DNA of 64,000 bases from CAZHHH01 sp052400685 (GCA_052400685.1 JBQTGJ010000005.1); one strand, 5' to 3'. Positions 17,474-27,283 are shown, counted from the stretch's first letter. Numbers and translations: made by a program. The notes: generated by a model not told the origin, from the letters alone.

Positions 17474-18703
17474 TTAAAACTTGTGTTTCAAAAGAATTTC
17501 GACTGTAAACCTATTCCTAAAGTTACTGGCCTGAAATTCCTCATAAGTATATGCAGCGGTTAACTTTATTTCTTCAAACTTCAACACGGCCCAATTTTTT
17601 TCAATTTTCACCCGATAATTTTTCAGTAAATAGACGTCTGCCGATTGCAATAGAGAAAATCTTTCATCTGGTGAATTTCCATACAGGAGTTCTAACCCCC
17701 AATAATTAAATTGATTTGGAGCATAATATCTTGTATTTAAAACGTAGGTAAAAGTGTTTTTTGCTTTCTGAACGACATAATAGGGACGCGCCGATAGCCA
17801 AAGACGGTGAAAATATTTACTAAGGTGTCCGGTTAATATAAATACATCGTAATTATCAGAATTGAGATAACGCCCTCCAAAACTGGCTTCCATTGATTTT
17901 GCAACAGGGAAATAATACTCCAAACCAGCCCTGTATTTCGGGAATAACTCATTGAGCAGGCTTACCCCAAAATTCGCATATACATACTGTCCATTGCTGA
18001 GTATTTGGTAATAATCTGATTCAATCTGAAGATCTGACTTATCAAACCGATGGGCATAATTCAGCCTTGGGATAAATGTTTTCCGGTTAACTTTAAACGA
18101 ATAATCGACATAGGCTAAATGCTGCGGCTGTATACCATTTTTGTCATAAAAGCTAATGGAATAATAAAGACTGACAGCCTTCTTTTTATTCTTCATTTGC
18201 ATCTCATGGTATAAGTTCTTTATTAAACTCGAATCGAGATAGTTAGCGTAACTGTCAATCAACTCAATACCATCACTATACCGACCCAATGCGTTATATG
18301 CCAACGATTTTTTCAACACTAGATTATAGTCGTCTTTATAACTATTTTGTTTGGCAAGATCAGCTACTTCGATAACATTTTCATAATCTTTTGACCAAAG
18401 TAAAACATTTAACCAGGTGTTGTACAAGCCGGAAATACTATCCGTTAAAAGATATGTTTGCTCAACCTGTTTGAGTGCTGAAACATAATCCCCTTTCCAG
18501 GCATATACATTAGCAATAAAAACCATTATATCAGCACGATCGGGAAATAACTTTAATACCGAAGTCGCCTCATCAAGTGCTGCGTCATAATCCCCTTGTC
18601 GCGCATTTGTAATAGCTGAATTGAAGATGGAATCGGTATTAATTTGTCCAGCGACCCGTAAAACCAACAAAATAAAAACGATACTGATCACTAGTCTTTT
18701 CAT
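17474..18703 (-). CDS. YaiO-like outer membrane protein with N-terminal TPR region
   Basis: A signal peptide (MKRLVISIVFILLVLRVAG) precedes about 150 residues of TPR-like helices (ARQGDYDAALDEATSVLKLFPDR, VYAWKGDYVSALKQVE). The C-terminal 220 residues alternate polar and hydrophobic residues, contain many Tyr and Phe, and end in F, as in outer membrane beta-barrels; the architecture matches the YaiO family. TPR plus barrel is the design of polysaccharide exporters such as BcsC and PgaA. First gene of the three-gene operon, so it likely gives the exit pore. Confidence 0.82.
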   Translation of the reverse strand: MKRLVISIVFILLVLRVAGQINTDSIFNSAITNARQGDYDAALDEATSVLKLFPDRADIMVFIANVYAWKGDYVSALKQVEQTYLLTDSISGLYNTWLNVLLWSKDYENVIEVADLAKQNSYKDDYNLVLKKSLAYNALGRYSDGIELIDSYANYLDSSLIKNLYHEMQMKNKKKAVSLYYSISFYDKNGIQPQHLAYVDYSFKVNRKTFIPRLNYAHRFDKSDLQIESDYYQILSNGQYVYANFGVSLLNELFPKYRAGLEYYFPVAKSMEASFGGRYLNSDNYDVFILTGHLSKYFHRLWLSARPYYVVQKAKNTFTYVLNTRYYAPNQFNYWGLELLYGNSPDERFSLLQSADVYLLKNYRVKIEKNWAVLKFEEIKLTAAYTYEEFQASNFRNRFTVEILLKHKF

Positions 18704-19285
18704 ACTAAACTTTTGCCAAGGTTAAAGAATTATACATCTTATTTTAAACTTTAAAAGGATTGATCTTACAATATAATGAGTGGCACAAAAACAATGCACG
18801 TTTCTTTCAACAACATAATAAAACAAATAATTGTGCTGCCTGATTTTTTGTTAAGTCATGAAGCTAACCCATAGCTGCATATGTCTACACACTGACCGAC
18901 AACAAAAATCAGATCAATAAATTCGTCATATATCTTTAATTTACAAGAGACATATTCAACACAACCACCTTTAAACTTGTAAATATTCCATTCAATAATT
19001 TTAATAAAAATAACAACGATTTAAAACACTACTTGAATACAATTATCAAATATTGTCTGTTTCACTCATCGAATTTTCATCCTGATGGTAAGGATGGTCA
19101 GATGAGAACATACACGCAATTGACTCATAGTTGCAACTGATTCGCAAAACTGAGGCATTTCATCTGTTCGACAATAAATTTACTGTCAAAAGGTTATTGT
19201 AATATTTGCCTTTTATTGAACTTATTTTATACTTAACAAAACAATGCATTTCATTAAATATAATGTCAGCGGAAAAATCTTATTT
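18704..19285. other. Intergenic region, no supported gene
   Basis: AT-rich leader side of the exopolysaccharide operon. No ORF of note; I see no clear TAnnTTTG promoter and no known RNA. Further down, 19406-19784 also lacks a convincing gene; an 84-codon frame at 19467 has no recognisable features. Confidence 0.5.
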
Positions 19286-19289
19286 TTAT

Positions 19290-19405
19290 CGTTACGATCA
19301 CTTTTAAAACAGTGATTTACAATAGCAAACTCACATTTTCAATATTCGCAAGTCTCAAGAATGAAATTTTCTTAGCTGCCACCAGAGTTCTAGGACAAAC
19401 ACCAA
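19290..19405 (+). repeat. MITE-like palindromic repeat
   Basis: CGTTACGATCAC at left, GTGATTTACAATAGCAAACTCAC in the middle, CGCAAGTCTCAAGAATG, ending AGTTCTAGGACAAACACC. Ends are diverged from the better copies. Confidence 0.6.
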
Positions 19406-19784
19406 TTATTAAACTTTTTTAATAGTCCTCGTTAAAAATAGCTACACTTCCAAAAGCTAGAAAAAGATGATTGCAGAAGTTGAAAATCGAAATCAGGTTT
19501 TCCAAAATTTATGGGTTTCAATTTCAAAACCAATACAAAATTCACCACATGCATATATTGATATATCTAGATCTAAACACCTGATAATTAAATTAAAACA
19601 CTGCAAAGTTTCAAAAAAAAAAAAGATAAAACAAATAGTATTATATCTATTTTCCCCCACACTGGCACGCCTCAGTATACCCATTTTTTGGGTGGAAAAT
19701 AACTCAATTTGGAGATACTAAAAAAACTCAACCGAGTTTTAAATAGGAATAATTGCTAAAACCGGCTTCGTAATTACGAGAAAA

Positions 19785-19893
19785 GGCCGACTTCTGCGTT
19801 ATACTTGTCCTCAAAATGGATATTTACCATATAAACGCTGATTTTTCGGTCTTCGTAAGCGTTAAATTTGAACAGGTCTTATCAAACACTAAT
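19785..19893 (+). repeat. MITE-like palindromic repeat
   Basis: CCGACTTCTGCGTTATACTTGTC, CAAAATGGATATTTACCATATAAACGC, CTTCGTAAGC and GAACAGGTCTTATCAAACACT follow the family order. The 112 bases up to the hydrolase stop codon hold nothing else. Confidence 0.65.
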
Positions 19894-20005
19894 GTTTTTT
19901 TGCTGATACTACTCACCCAAAAATAATAAACTAACGACTCTCGTCATTCACATAAAGACTTTATTTTGAAGTCTCAAAGCCTTATCATCAAATACATTAT
20001 GCAAA

Positions 20006-22558
20006 TTACAACTTAATTATTTTTGCAGAATAATATTTATTATTGGTTTTACCCACCACAAAATACGCACCACTGGCTAAGTCAGAAAGATCAAGTTGAA
20101 AACTGGGCTGAACCGATGTTACGTGCTTAACTAACTGACCCGAAGAATTAAAAAGCTTTAGCTCTCCAAACAAAATTTTGGTTTTGACTGTAACAATAGA
20201 AGTGGCCGGATTGGGATAAACAACTATTAAATCGTCGTGAACCTCTGGCAAATCACCGATACCCGTGTTTGTTCCTTTTACCGTAAAAACAACGGTATTG
20301 GATTTAGACAAACTATAGCCATCATAAATACAATACATTAAAGAATCGGTACCACTAAAATTATTGTTTGGTAAATAAACAAACGAACCATCATTATTCA
20401 ACTCTATCTGTCCGTTTACAGGTGGCTCGGTGACCAATGCCACCAAAGTTTGGCCGTCCAGGTCAAAATCATTTTTCAACAACCCGTTACCAGCAGTCAC
20501 GCTAACAGGATAAACCTCATTGCTGAAAGTAAAGCTGTCGCGCGTTGCGATCGCGGGCGTGTTGAATCGTGTTAACCCCGCTTGCATTATGTAATAAGAT
20601 GTTTTAAGCGTCTCGACAACGGTTGAATCCGGAACCCGATGCCAGACATCCCAGGAAAAACGTTCATCGGTAACAGACCATTGGTCCTTATAATAAATGC
20701 CGATATTAAAACCATCGGTCACGGTGTCTTCACGCTCATAAGTATTCTGATCATCGTGCATAACCTTTAACTGGTTGGGCGCAACCACATTGATAAGCGT
20801 CCATGGTATCTTTACGTTTATTTCACTATCGCTAATTGTTACAGCATCTTTGGATGATGAATTTTGAAAATCATAATTAACCTGCAAATTGCCAATATAC
20901 TGCACATCAGAGTAGCCGCTGTTATTTTTCCATCTCACGATTTTCCAGGGTGCCCCATCGGTTGTTGTTGAATGATACAACTGTTTGGGACCGGGAATAC
21001 CATGCCATATACCGTAAGTATCGTAAGCCTCGGTGACATAAAGCAGAGCCGAATAATTGGTAATATGCAGTAAAAATTCAGAACGGAATGGAATGGGTTC
21101 TCCTCCGGGTAATTGAGACTCACCCAATTCATCGCTATAAGTATCTAAAGCAACCCATAATTCATCCGGTATTTCCAGCGGTTCATTCAGCGTGATTTCA
21201 AATTCAAAAAAATTATAATCGGCCTTCGCCTTTATTGAGGAGGTTATGGCATCAAACTCTTTTAACAGCGTTAAATCAGCTTTCTTATCAAAAGAAATCA
21301 AACCAAAATTCTGTTCAGCAGCAGTAATGTTATGCCAAAGAATCCGACTTTCAGGATTATTGTCCAAGGGATCGGTCACCCAGGTACGTTTAAACCATTC
21401 ATCAATCCATGCAAAAGAAATTCCCCCGCCGCAATTACTGTTTTCTATAGTTTCCAACATCCTCAGGTTCGTATTACCCTGCCCCGTTTCGTCAAAACCG
21501 CCATGATTCATCCCTGAACTGGCATAATGAGCTACGCCCCAGCTGGATGGCACACCATATTCGGCAATTATTAAAGGAAAACCTTCGTAGTGCGATTTAA
21601 GATCCTCTAAATACCCCTCATAACTATTAGACCCATAATAATCGTAATGAGTTAAATAGTCAGATTGGTCGCTGATAAAATCCGGGTAATAGGGATAGGC
21701 ATGATAGCTCACAAAAAAACCTGCCGGTGCATCGGTGAGCATTATTTTCGACAAATCAATGGAAGCCGTATCTTCATCCCTGTTTATTTCTTCACCGTGT
21801 ATAATCGGGTCAAGTGTAGGCCAGCTTGAGAGACTTACAGGGCGCTGTGTCTCATAAGTCTGAGATTCGTAACTAACAAGATGGTCTAACCGCGAAGTAC
21901 ACCATACTTCAGATGCCGTGGCGTTACTAATGGAAAAATGATTCCCCGAAAAGCTTGTTAAAGTTGGATTATTGTCGTTGGTAGTAAAAATCTCTTTGGG
22001 ATATATTTCACGCCCAATAATATACCCCAAGCACCATTTTGAAACATCGTTGTCATAAGCACCAAAGGCTTTACCTTGGCGCACTTCTATAAAACGGTTG
22101 CCATGCACACAATCCACATTTTCTTCTATCTCCACATTAAATGTATCGGCCATGAATGCCAAATCAAAATTATAGTCCGGTAACTCTTCATTTAGCCATA
22201 CACCCTGAATAAAGAGTAACGGATTTTGGTCGTTGGCCAGATTAAACGAATCCAAAACTTCATAAAACCTGGGGTAATGCAATGTATAAAGACGAATACA
22301 ATTAAAACCGCCCTCCTTAATCTCCGTAAACCATTTGGAATATTGCTCCCTGGTAGCAGCCAGTTCGCCGGGAAATGTTCCGGGTACAGCTACCCCCATA
22401 TTCATCCCTTTAATAAAAATAGGAATATATTCCGTCCCATTCCATACAGTAAGATGGGTGCTATTGGTAGCATATGGTAATTTCTGACCAAAAGTATCAG
22501 ACAAACTTATAATCGAAATTATAAATACATAAAACGCTATAATAAAAGGCTTGGGCAT
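20006..22558 (-). CDS. Secreted clan GH-A-like glycoside hydrolase with T9SS sorting domain
   Basis: An 850-residue exported protein. Signal peptide, then a TIM-barrel-like region (about 45-430) beginning FIKGMNMG and EIKEGGFNCIRLYTL, with candidate acid/base Glu in YIIGREIYP and candidate nucleophile in LIIAEYGVPSSWG, as in clan GH-A enzymes. The following 250 residues look like beta-sandwich domains. Residues about 690-760 (LLKNDFDLDGQTLVALV, GSFVYLPNNNFSGTDS) form a cadherin-like tandem repeat. The C-terminus (VYPNPATSIVTVKT) is a type A T9SS sorting domain. It lies upstream of the exopolysaccharide operon on the same strand, so it may trim or release that polymer. GH family number not assigned. 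Confidence 0.75.
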   Translation of the reverse strand: MPKPFIIAFYVFIISIISLSDTFGQKLPYATNSTHLTVWNGTEYIPIFIKGMNMGVAVPGTFPGELAATREQYSKWFTEIKEGGFNCIRLYTLHYPRFYEVLDSFNLANDQNPLLFIQGVWLNEELPDYNFDLAFMADTFNVEIEENVDCVHGNRFIEVRQGKAFGAYDNDVSKWCLGYIIGREIYPKEIFTTNDNNPTLTSFSGNHFSISNATASEVWCTSRLDHLVSYESQTYETQRPVSLSSWPTLDPIIHGEEINRDEDTASIDLSKIMLTDAPAGFFVSYHAYPYYPDFISDQSDYLTHYDYYGSNSYEGYLEDLKSHYEGFPLIIAEYGVPSSWGVAHYASSGMNHGGFDETGQGNTNLRMLETIENSNCGGGISFAWIDEWFKRTWVTDPLDNNPESRILWHNITAAEQNFGLISFDKKADLTLLKEFDAITSSIKAKADYNFFEFEITLNEPLEIPDELWVALDTYSDELGESQLPGGEPIPFRSEFLLHITNYSALLYVTEAYDTYGIWHGIPGPKQLYHSTTTDGAPWKIVRWKNNSGYSDVQYIGNLQVNYDFQNSSSKDAVTISDSEINVKIPWTLINVVAPNQLKVMHDDQNTYEREDTVTDGFNIGIYYKDQWSVTDERFSWDVWHRVPDSTVVETLKTSYYIMQAGLTRFNTPAIATRDSFTFSNEVYPVSVTAGNGLLKNDFDLDGQTLVALVTEPPVNGQIELNNDGSFVYLPNNNFSGTDSLMYCIYDGYSLSKSNTVVFTVKGTNTGIGDLPEVHDDLIVVYPNPATSIVTVKTKILFGELKLFNSSGQLVKHVTSVQPSFQLDLSDLASGAYFVVGKTNNKYYSAKIIKL

Positions 22559-22639
22559 ATCAGTACAATTTTTAGTAACAGTTTGAAACTTGCCAAAAAC
22601 AAATACCGCCCTCTGTGGATAATATTTGTCTAAAGTGAC

Positions 22640-23050
22640 TCATTCCTGATTATTTTTAAGATAGTCTAAAGTGACACTCTGAAATTTTCGATCGGATTCC
22701 ATGATGTGACTGAGAAACCATTTTTTCATAAAAACAATAATTTTCTCAAATAACATCGTATTTTTATAATTAAGCTCCTGCTTCATTTCTTCGACTTTTT
22801 GAATAAAAAAAGTATGCTGTTTCACATGTTTTTCGTAATCACTATAATCTGCCTTTAGCAGTAAACCCTCTTCATACGAGAAATGATACTTTAAATAATT
22901 CTCCAACTCATCTATAAATGCGACCAATTGTTGATGAGTTTCGGCGTCATCAGGATTCTCTTTCTCATTACACAATTCGAAAAACTTCATGTGCTGACGA
23001 TCTATTTCGTCAATATTTAACAAATATTTATCAGTCCAAATATTTTTCAT
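22640..23050 (-). CDS. Bacteriohemerythrin, single domain (third paralogue)
   Basis: A 136-residue diiron O2-binding bundle with H20 (DRQHM), HFSYEE, KHVKQH and SHIMESD supplying the seven ligands. More diverged from the tandem pair at 8.3-9.1 kb than those are from each other. Its ATG lies in a CATATG exactly 23 nt after structured leader copy c, and overlaps the stop of an 18-codon upstream ORF. That shared arrangement with the TenA-like gene suggests common post-transcriptional control or insertion of the same element. Confidence 0.92.
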   Translation of the reverse strand: MKNIWTDKYLLNIDEIDRQHMKFFELCNEKENPDDAETHQQLVAFIDELENYLKYHFSYEEGLLLKADYSDYEKHVKQHTFFIQKVEEMKQELNYKNTMLFEKIIVFMKKWFLSHIMESDRKFQSVTLDYLKNNQE

Positions 23051-23103
23051 ATGATTATATTTTGTTTTTCAGTTGCCATATGGAACTCGACTAGCTTAAT
23101 CAT
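23047..23103 (-). CDS. 18-codon upstream ORF in leader copy c
   Basis: Peptide MIKLVEFHMATEKQNIII; its TGA overlaps the hemerythrin ATG (ATGA). Codons 6-14 (EFHMATEKQ) are the same as in copy b, whereas codons 3-5 differ. GGGGG directly abuts the first ATG. Whether it is translated is unknown. Confidence 0.45.
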   Translation of the reverse strand: MIKLVEFHMATEKQNIII

Positions 23104-23143
23104 CCCCCGGTGTGTGAAACAATTCCCATGGCTCGTTTCATAA
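23051..23143 (-). promoter_or_regulatory. 67-bp structured leader element, copy c, immediately before a hemerythrin gene
   Basis: Core 23077-23143 keeps the arms TATGAAACGAGCC and GTCGAGTTCCATATG, while the inner hairpin has changed to TGGGAA/TTTC-CA with pairing largely kept. The first 16 bases after CATATG (GCAACTGAAAAACAAA) are identical to copy b and the 23-nt spacing to the start CATATG is the same. It is more diverged in the middle (AAGCTAGTCGAG) than copies a and b. Confidence 0.7.
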
Positions 23144-23616
23144 GTTATTTATTTCTTCATATCAAAAAAAAACACAACCGTTTTAAATTAATCTGACTTA
23201 TCTTTTAACAAAAAAGGAATTCACCGTCAAAAACGGGAATGAATCTATTGACGAATAAGATCATTTCAGGATTAAGAAAAACAATAAAACAATATATATT
23301 TTAAATCTGATTTAGTAATTCTTTCAGTTGTAAAACTTTATGATTCTATAAAACCGAAATCTACATAAACAATCCGATAAAGTCAAGATCACGATAAGGA
23401 CTGTCTCTGATTAAATAACAACCATCAGAGCAGCTATTTTGTTTTGCTAAAAATCCAACTCCGTAGAAAAATATCGAAATGGGATTATGCCTTTACCAAA
23501 AGTATTTAACTTCCACACATCTGCCTGTTATGAAAAGGCCACAATATAGGATGCATCAATACAAACATCCCTATATGTCAAATGCTATACAAACTGAATC
23601 AGAACCCTGCTTCAGA
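23144..23616. other. Intergenic region, no supported gene
   Basis: No ORF, no tRNA, no repeat of either family, and no convincing terminator recognised. Confidence 0.5.
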
Positions 23617-23988
23617 TTAGGATAAAAATTCCTGAAATTTTTTTTCAACTTCAGAAACCTTAAATGGTTTAACAATAAAATGGTTTGCGCCCGACGAATG
23701 TGCCTTTATTACGCCATCATATTCGGTCACACCAAAATAGATAATAGGGGTAATTATTTTTTGAGTTAACCGTAAAAACGAAATTAGTTCGTAACAAGAA
23801 GTCCCAATAATAATATCATCCACAATAATTAAATCGATTGAATCGTCAGGTGAAATAGTCCCGGCTTCCGAAAAAGAATTAAGAATTTCGCAATGACAAT
23901 GACGATTATTATTTTCGATAAGTCGTTTTATAATTTCAATAAAAACGACATCAACCGAAAATACAACTACTTTGATGGGGGTATCCAT
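23617..23988 (-). CDS. Single-domain response regulator-like protein (CheY fold), degenerate receiver
   Basis: A 123-residue receiver domain with no output domain. The phospho-acceptor Asp is in LIIVDDIIIG (D57 or D58) and the conserved Lys in IVKPF (K107). The N-terminal acidic pair that binds Mg2+ is altered (VVVFSVDVVF) and the switch Thr/Ser after beta-4 is replaced (IIYFGVTEYD). It may therefore be weakly phosphorylated or act as a phosphate-independent binder. No histidine kinase lies nearby. Confidence 0.8.
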   Translation of the reverse strand: MDTPIKVVVFSVDVVFIEIIKRLIENNNRHCHCEILNSFSEAGTISPDDSIDLIIVDDIIIGTSCYELISFLRLTQKIITPIIYFGVTEYDGVIKAHSSGANHFIVKPFKVSEVEKKFQEFLS

Positions 23989-24435
23989 TATTTCTATCTC
24001 TTGTGAGGTAATTATTTAATGATCAAAAATGATGATCCGCCTGATTGTAAAACGAATATCTTCCAATCCAAAACCCTTCATTTTCTTTTATAATTAAGAG
24101 GTCTAAAAATCCAGGATTGAACAAGAAATGGTGATTACATATTTATTTATCTCTGCCACAGCAAATTTAACAAAAAGAAAGAATCTAATATTACTTCTTT
24201 TCAATAATAAACATAATAAACACTAATTTCAAACAAAGCATTATTAGAAATTCCAGAATTAAAAAAGGACACCCGCGTCTGTTGTTTACGACAGAAAAAA
24301 GACCAATGTAAGCATCCAGGCAAAAAAACAACTGTTAGAAATACTTTATCTCATTAACATTCTTTATTAGATAACGTTGTTCATCTCGCGCTCAAAACAC
24401 GACCTTTGTATTATTAAAATATTTAATTCCAACAC
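23989..24435. other. Intergenic region, no supported gene
   Basis: AT-rich spacer between divergent genes. Near its end GACCTTTG (about 24402) with TTG 21 bases upstream is a possible promoter for the aldolase gene; the TA of the -7 box is not matched. Confidence 0.35.
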
Positions 24436-25101
24436 ATGATTTATTTAGCAGATACAGCAGACCTCGAAGCCATTAAAGAACTTTACGCTTACTTTCCGCT
24501 GGAAGGTATCACAACCAATCCCACTATTCTAAAAAATTGCGGCAACAAGCTATCAGTAGCTGTTGATCAGGTAAAAAATAAGATAGGGAATGGAATGATA
24601 CACATTCAGATGATAAGCGAGAAGGCCGAAGATATGGTACGGGAAGCCAAAACCTACAAAACATACTTTGACCTAAAAGACAATTTCTACGCAAAAATAC
24701 CGGTAACCACAGAAGGCTACAGAGCCATCAGAGTTTTAAAGGATGCCGGCATAAATGTAACAGCAACCGCCATCTTCACCCAACAACAAGCCTTAGTGGC
24801 AGCACGTGCCGGCGCTGATTATGTGGCGCCCTATGTAAGCCGGCTGGATAATATCTCGTCGCATGGCATTGAAGTGGTTCGTGATATAGTAAAAAATATG
24901 AATGATTATAAACTGCCAACTAAAGTTCTGGCCGCGAGTTTTAAAACTGTTGACCAGATTTACCGTATTAGCATGAGCGGATCTCATTCGGCAACTATAA
25001 GCCCTGAATTGCTTCACCAGCTTTTAAAACATCCGATGACTGACATCAGTGTGAAACAATTCACTGAAGATGGGCAGGGCTTGTATGACCTCAAATTTTA
25101 A
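24436..25101 (+). CDS. fsa: Fructose-6-phosphate aldolase / short transaldolase (TalC/FSA type)
   Basis: A 221-residue TIM-barrel of the short transaldolase group, which either cleaves fructose 6-phosphate to dihydroxyacetone and glyceraldehyde 3-phosphate or serves as the pentose-phosphate transaldolase. Family features: MIYLADTADLEAI, GITTNPTILK, the Schiff-base Lys in FYAKIPVT (K87), NVTATAIFTQQQALVAARAGADYVAPYVSR-type segment, and VLAASFK. Sequence alone does not settle aldolase versus transaldolase. It is monocistronic, facing the ABC-F gene. Confidence 0.92.
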   Translation: MIYLADTADLEAIKELYAYFPLEGITTNPTILKNCGNKLSVAVDQVKNKIGNGMIHIQMISEKAEDMVREAKTYKTYFDLKDNFYAKIPVTTEGYRAIRVLKDAGINVTATAIFTQQQALVAARAGADYVAPYVSRLDNISSHGIEVVRDIVKNMNDYKLPTKVLAASFKTVDQIYRISMSGSHSATISPELLHQLLKHPMTDISVKQFTEDGQGLYDLKF

Positions 25102-25268
25102 CTTTCCCAAAAAGCCAAAAGACTGCAATCAGAAACACCGAACCACTTCGGGAACATCAAATACATAAGATGCATTCTGGCGCAGTATTTTGGCGGGATT
25201 TCTCTCGCTTCTAACATCAAAAAAAAGCACATCACGACACCCATGAATCAGACGATAAAACCAAGACA

Positions 25269-26912
25269 CTATCGACTGGCTTTTCGTTCAATCTCTCTCA
25301 GATTTTCCATCTTCTTAATTTCGAGAAAACCCTTAATACCAGTCAAATGTTCCTTCACTCTTTGATGGCCAAATTCATATACTTTCTCCACCAAACCATC
25401 CAGAAAATCACGGTCGTGAGAAACCAATATCAACGTTCCATCAAAGTCGTTTAGCGCACTTTTTAAAATATCCTTCGTTTTAATATCCAAATGATTTGTG
25501 GGCTCATCCAGAATAAGCAGGTTGACCGGCTCCAGCAACAGCTTTATCATAGCCAGACGGGTACGCTCTCCCCCCGAAAGGACTTTCACTTTCTTTAAAA
25601 TATCATCCCCACTAAACATAAAGGCTCCCAGAATATCTTTAATTTTAGTCCGGATGTCACCAACAGCGACGTCATCAATGGTTTGAAAAACCGTTATAGA
25701 CTCATCCAGCAAAGACGCCTGATTCTGAGCAAAATAACCAATTCTCACATTGTGCCCCAAATTAAGAGATCCATCATGCTCAATCTCATTCATAATACAT
25801 TTAACCATGGTGGATTTTCCTTCACCGTTGCGTCCCACAAAAGCAACACGCTCGCCACGGGCAATGGTAAACGAAGCGTCGCGAAACACCGTATGATCAC
25901 CATACTTTTTTTCGACACCAACGGCAATCACAGGAAATGAACCGGCACGCGGTGAAGGCGGAAATTTCAATCTCAAAGCTGAAGTGTCTTCTTCATCCAC
26001 CTCTACCAATTCCAACTTTTCGAGCATTCGCACACGACTCTGCACCTGATTAGACTTGGAGTAAGTGCCTTTAAACCGTTCGATAAAATCCTTGTTATCG
26101 GCAATCATCTTTTGTTGCTCTTCAAACTGTCGCTGCATCTGTTCCCTTCGCTCCTTCCGTAACAACAAATATTGGGAATAATTCACCTTGTAATCATAAA
26201 TACGGCCCATTGTCAATTCAATGGTGCGCGTGGTTATATTGTCGACAAAAGCCTTATCGTGCGAAATTAATATCACTCCTTTCGCCGAATTCATCAAAAA
26301 CTCTTCCAACCACTGAATCGATTCTATATCGAGATGATTTGTTGGCTCATCCAAAAGAATTAAATCCGGTTTTTGAAGTAATATTTTAGCCAACTCGATA
26401 CGCATACGCCATCCACCACTAAACTCGCCTGTGGGTTTCGTGAAATCAGCGCGTTCAAAACCCAATCCAAGCAATATCTTCTCCACATCGGCATCATAAT
26501 TAGATTCTTCGATGCTGTAAAATTTTTCGCTTAAGACCGAAACCCGCTCAATTAACTGGTAATACTCCTCCGACTCGTAATCGGTACGCGTACTAAGCTG
26601 GAGATTTAACGCCTCAATTTCATCACGCATCTGATGAATATGCGCAAACGCCTGGGATGCTTCTTCAAAAACAGAACGCCGGTCTTCGGTAAGCAGATGC
26701 TGCGGCAAATAAGCAATCACCGCACCCTGCGGCGCCGACACGCGACCCGATGACGGTTCACGAACGCCTGCCAAAATCTTTAACATGGTCGATTTCCCCG
26801 CTCCGTTTTTACCCATCAACGCAATGCGATCGTTATCATTTATAGCAAACGATATATTTTTAAATAAAGTGGTTCCTCCAAACTCTACGGTCAACCCATC
26901 AACTGAAATCAT
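25269..26912 (-). CDS. ABC-F family ATPase (ribosome-associated, EttA/Uup/YbiT-like)
   Basis: A soluble protein of two tandem ABC domains without membrane segments. Walker A motifs GKNGAGKST (about residue 35) and GRNGEGKST (about 345), signature motifs FSGGWRMR and LSGGERTRLA, and Walker B LLLDEPTNHLD-type sequence in both halves are visible. The linker between the domains (about 240-300) is rich in Arg, Lys, Gln and Glu, like the P-site tRNA interaction motif of ABC-F translation factors. ABC-F proteins act on stalled ribosomes; this type is usually not an antibiotic-resistance determinant. 547 residues, complete. Confidence 0.93.
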   Translation of the reverse strand: MISVDGLTVEFGGTTLFKNISFAINDNDRIALMGKNGAGKSTMLKILAGVREPSSGRVSAPQGAVIAYLPQHLLTEDRRSVFEEASQAFAHIHQMRDEIEALNLQLSTRTDYESEEYYQLIERVSVLSEKFYSIEESNYDADVEKILLGLGFERADFTKPTGEFSGGWRMRIELAKILLQKPDLILLDEPTNHLDIESIQWLEEFLMNSAKGVILISHDKAFVDNITTRTIELTMGRIYDYKVNYSQYLLLRKERREQMQRQFEEQQKMIADNKDFIERFKGTYSKSNQVQSRVRMLEKLELVEVDEEDTSALRLKFPPSPRAGSFPVIAVGVEKKYGDHTVFRDASFTIARGERVAFVGRNGEGKSTMVKCIMNEIEHDGSLNLGHNVRIGYFAQNQASLLDESITVFQTIDDVAVGDIRTKIKDILGAFMFSGDDILKKVKVLSGGERTRLAMIKLLLEPVNLLILDEPTNHLDIKTKDILKSALNDFDGTLILVSHDRDFLDGLVEKVYEFGHQRVKEHLTGIKGFLEIKKMENLREIERKASR

Positions 26913-26938
26913 ACCAACAACATTAATATTTTGAGCCG

Positions 26939-26946
26939 CAAAGATA
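26939..26946 (-). promoter_or_regulatory. Candidate -7 promoter element for the ABC-F gene
   Basis: TATCTTTG on the minus strand matches TAnnTTTG and lies 27 bases before the start codon. No -33 TTG is clear. Confidence 0.45.
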
Positions 26947-27004
26947 AACGGATTTAAGGACTTTTAAGGTGTTCCCCAATGGTAATAAAATTAAGTTTAT
27001 TCCA

Positions 27005-27200
27005 ATTTACTGCTTGCAAGGAAAGTCCAACTTCTGTGGCATGCATATTCTTAAAATGATCATTTACAAAAACAAACTCACATCTATTCGAAGTCAATAA
27101 TTTATTCATTTTTCGAGTTCGCAAGCTTTAATCTGGACATTTTCAACCAAGCATCTAAATTTTCTTATCTATGACCGGAATTTTCGGACAAGCACTTAAT
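27005..27200 (+). repeat. MITE-like palindromic repeat, composite copy
   Basis: Carries AAGTCCAACTTCTG, CATTTACAAAAACAAACTCAC, GAGTTCGCAAGC and GGACAAGCACTTAA in family order but with about 50 extra bases and a second near-copy of the middle. It looks like one repeat inserted in, or recombined with, another. Confidence 0.6.
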
Positions 27201-27218
27201 TATAAATATTGGTCTATC

Positions 27219-27255
27219 AAAAAACGGGATCCAAAAATAATGGATCCCGTTTTTC
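27219..27255. terminator. Bidirectional intrinsic terminator after the chitinase gene
   Basis: AAAAAACGGGATCC and GGATCCCGTTTTT form a 13-bp stem around AAAAATAAT, with A and T runs on both sides. On the minus strand it lies 29 bases beyond the chitinase stop. Confidence 0.9.
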
Positions 27256-27283
27256 AACACCTTCTACTATTGATTATAGAATT

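Noticed and set aside
19467..19721. 84-codon ORF in the 18.7-20 kb spacer
   Set aside because: Lysine/isoleucine-rich translation of AT-rich DNA, no ribosome binding site and no homologous pattern.
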